From contig NZ_JAJMLX010000009.1 in assembly GCF_020991325.1 (NCBI RefSeq), positions 1 to 42,426 of the forward strand: DNA of 42,426 bases, written 5' to 3'. The notes under the pieces were generated by a model. The model made no database searches. It was given only the letters and a program-made list of their open reading frames with translations, and was not told where the DNA came from. Of the stretch, positions 40,800 through 42,426 are shown piece after piece (the first letter of the stretch is position 1; each line of letters starts with the position of its first letter). The stretch comes from Bordetella petrii (GTDB lineage Bacteria; Pseudomonadota; Gammaproteobacteria; Burkholderiales; Burkholderiaceae_B). The translations under genes were made by a program, and so were the position numbers.

Positions 40800-41771
40800 C
40801 TAGCCGGGTATTAATACCGCGGCGGCAATACTGTTCTTTTCCAGCTCGGCGTGGGCCTGGCCGGCCTGCGACAGGGGATAGTGGCGGGGAATGTGCGCGT
40901 GCAGCGTCCTGGCGCGCATATGTTTGAACAGTTCAGCGGCGGCCGCCTGCAGGCGCCGGGGCGTGTCCAGGTAGGCGGCCAGGCTGGTGGGCGCGAGATA
41001 CAGCGACTTCGGCTGCAGGGCCGACAGCGCCACCCCCGCGACCGGGCCGGAAGCATCGTCGAAACTGACCAGCAGCCCGCGCGGCCGCAGGCAGGCCAGC
41101 GAAATGGTCCAGGTGTCGCGTCCCACGCCGTCATACACGGCAGCCACGCCGGCTCCGTCGGTCAGCATCATGACGCGTGCCACCGCGTCTTCATGGCGAG
41201 TGTCCACCACGCGCCATGCGCCCTGTTCGCGCGCCAGCGATGCCTGGGCCGCCCCGTGGACGGTGCCGATCAGTTTCACGCCCAGCAGCCGGGCCCATTG
41301 GCAGGCAAGCAGCCCGATGCCGCTGGCCGCGGCGTGGAACAGCACGGTTTCGCCGGCCTGCAGGCGGTAGGCCTGGCGAAACAGATACTGCACGCTCAGG
41401 CCCTTGTACAGGATAGCCATGGCGGCGTCGAAACCGATGTCGGGCGGCAGCTTGATGACGTGGCGGGCGGGCAGGTTGCGCGCCTGCGCGTATGCGCCCA
41501 GGGGCCCGGTGGCATAGGCCACGCGGTCGCCGGCGCGCAGGCCCGCCACGTCGCGGCCCACGCATTCAATCACCCCCGCTGCCTCGAAACCCAGGCCGTG
41601 CGGCAAGGCGTGGGGATACGCGCCGCTGCGGTAATGCAGGTCGACCACGTTGATGCCCACCACGCGGTGCGATATCGTCACCTCGCCGTCCGAGGGCGGG
41701 GGCAGGGGGGTGGCCGCCAGCCGCAGCACGTCCGGGCCACCATGGGACTCGAGGATCACGGCCTGGTTCAT
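40800..41771 (-). CDS. Quinone oxidoreductase-like MDR superfamily enzyme
   Basis: The 323-residue NADPH-dependent MDR enzyme lacks zinc ligands. It begins MNQAVILESHGGPDVLRL, shows VVGINVVDLHYRSGAYPHALPHGLGFEAAGVIE in the catalytic domain, and ETVLFHAAASGIGLLACQWARLLGVKLIG in the nucleotide-binding fold (A-x-x-G-x-G type). These point to the QOR family, which reduces quinones or enones. It lies between the acyl-CoA dehydrogenase (56 bases upstream) and the second enolase-superfamily enzyme (14 bases downstream) and seems to share an operon. An enone or enoyl reductase role in the pathway is plausible but unproved. Confidence 0.9.
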   Translation of the reverse strand: MNQAVILESHGGPDVLRLAATPLPPPSDGEVTISHRVVGINVVDLHYRSGAYPHALPHGLGFEAAGVIECVGRDVAGLRAGDRVAYATGPLGAYAQARNLPARHVIKLPPDIGFDAAMAILYKGLSVQYLFRQAYRLQAGETVLFHAAASGIGLLACQWARLLGVKLIGTVHGAAQASLAREQGAWRVVDTRHEDAVARVMMLTDGAGVAAVYDGVGRDTWTISLACLRPRGLLVSFDDASGPVAGVALSALQPKSLYLAPTSLAAYLDTPRRLQAAAAELFKHMRARTLHAHIPRHYPLSQAGQAHAELEKNSIAAAVLIPG

Positions 41772-41827
41772 GGGCGTGGCTCAGGCGGCAGCGCCGGAAC
41801 GAACCGCGGCGTGGCGGTGGCGCATGT

Positions 41828-42426
41828 TCACTCGACCATGCCGAACAGGTTTTCGCGTACGTAGTCCAGCGCCGCCACGTCGGTGGCGGCCAGGGCATCC
41901 GCCCCGACGCGCGCCTGCCAGTAGGTTTCGCTGCCGCCGGCCCGGCGCCATTCGCGCAGGCGGCGGGTATAGCACTGCAGATCGTATTCGGCGGTGACGC
42001 CGATGGCACCGTGCACGGCATGGGCGATGTCGGCGGCAACCGGCACGGCCGCGCTGGCGCGCGCCTTGCCCAGGGCGGCCAGCATGGGCCGAGGTTTCCA
42101 GTCGGAGCTTTGGAATGCCAGTTGCGCCGCCGTGCGCACCGACCACACGTGTTCGGCCAGCACGCTGATCTGCTGCTGCACTGCCTGGAAGCGTCCTATG
42201 GGCTTGCCGAACTGCGAACGCTGGTTGGCGTATTCCACGGTCAGGTGCAGAATGCGTTCCAGGGCGCCGGCGATCAGGCCGGCGCTGGCGGTGGCCGCCA
42301 GGTCCGCCAGCGGCGCATGGTGGCCTTGCAGCAGCACGGCCTGTTCGACGCTTGCCTGTGTCCAGCGCAGGTCGGCGTCCAGGCAGCCGTGCCCGCCCGA
42401 GGGCTCGGATTCCGCATCCGCCGTGG
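41828..42426 (-). CDS. Acyl-CoA dehydrogenase (partial, N-terminus outside window)
   Basis: The visible 199 codons form the C-terminal helical domain of an FAD-dependent acyl-CoA dehydrogenase. They include AGLIAGALERILHLTVEYANQRSQFGKPIGRFQAVQQQ and the C-terminal HAVHGAIGVTAEYDLQCYTRRLREWRRAGGSETYW. The frame is open to the right edge, before the GTG at 42337, so that codon is not the start. The usual glutamate in the late position (EGxxxI) is replaced by GGSET, in the segment where many long-chain enzymes have the catalytic base. The enzyme probably oxidises an acyl-CoA in the same pathway as the following genes. Without the N-terminus the catalytic base cannot be assigned. Confidence 0.9.
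   Translation of the reverse strand, partial: TADAESEPSGGHGCLDADLRWTQASVEQAVLLQGHHAPLADLAATASAGLIAGALERILHLTVEYANQRSQFGKPIGRFQAVQQQISVLAEHVWSVRTAAQLAFQSSDWKPRPMLAALGKARASAAVPVAADIAHAVHGAIGVTAEYDLQCYTRRLREWRRAGGSETYWQARVGADALAATDVAALDYVRENLFGMVE

Noticed and set aside
1-42426. CRISPR arrays, tRNA, rRNA, insertion sequences or prophage
   Set aside because: No regularly spaced repeats, no tRNA-like cloverleaf and no transposase or integrase features were recognised on either strand.

Overview
The window is high-GC, densely coding DNA read here as a chromosomal segment from a beta-proteobacterium of the Alcaligenaceae (Bordetella/Achromobacter type). The reasons are the gene style (leuS-lptE-holA, rpmB-rpmG), two orphan Bug-type tripartite tricarboxylate receptors each beside a LysR regulator, a HU protein with a Lys/Ala/Pro-rich histone-like tail, and many Liv-type ABC, CaiB and enolase-superfamily genes. 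The species is not resolved. I saw no rRNA, tRNA, CRISPR array, phage or insertion sequence.

Layout. 1-4135 (minus): housekeeping operon leuS > lptE > holA (holA runs off the left edge). 4214-5999 (minus): MarR regulator and the MFS exporter it probably controls, with a clear promoter/operator at 6001-6056. 6132-6578: HU-like protein with a basic tail and its terminator. 6870-10459 (plus): ClC-type channel with CBS domains, a DacA/DacC-type carboxypeptidase and a hemerythrin-like protein. 10470-14287 (minus): the most unusual locus, a bacteriophytochrome histidine kinase, a single-domain response regulator, and a protein that joins a degenerate histidine-kinase-like module to a biliverdin-producing heme oxygenase. 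14616-16457: SulP/STAS anion transporter. 16452-20301 (minus): ABC uptake system with a fused LivH-LivM permease and only one ATPase. 20426-20865 (minus): rpmB-rpmG with promoter and intrinsic terminator. 21116-23709: divergent Bcr/CflA exporter and cyclopropane fatty acid synthase. 24179-27435: glycine betaine/proline-type ABC importer (proX-proW-proV).

27567-33404 is a CoA-linked organic-acid region: CaiB CoA-transferase, MaoC hydratase and a Bug receptor on minus, facing a LysR gene, a second Bug receptor and a second related LysR gene on plus. Short sequence elements are shared by the three intergenic regions and suggest a common regulatory circuit. 33419-42426 (minus) is a probable long catabolic operon: partial acyl-CoA dehydrogenase, quinone-oxidoreductase-like MDR enzyme, enolase-superfamily enzyme, complete five-gene Liv-type ABC transporter, second enolase-superfamily enzyme and a tandem tautomerase. 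Its ABC core is linked by start/stop overlaps.

The best candidate for something undescribed is the phytochrome locus. Chromophore synthesis (heme oxygenase) appears physically fused to a signalling-type domain and co-transcribed with the photoreceptor and a stand-alone receiver.
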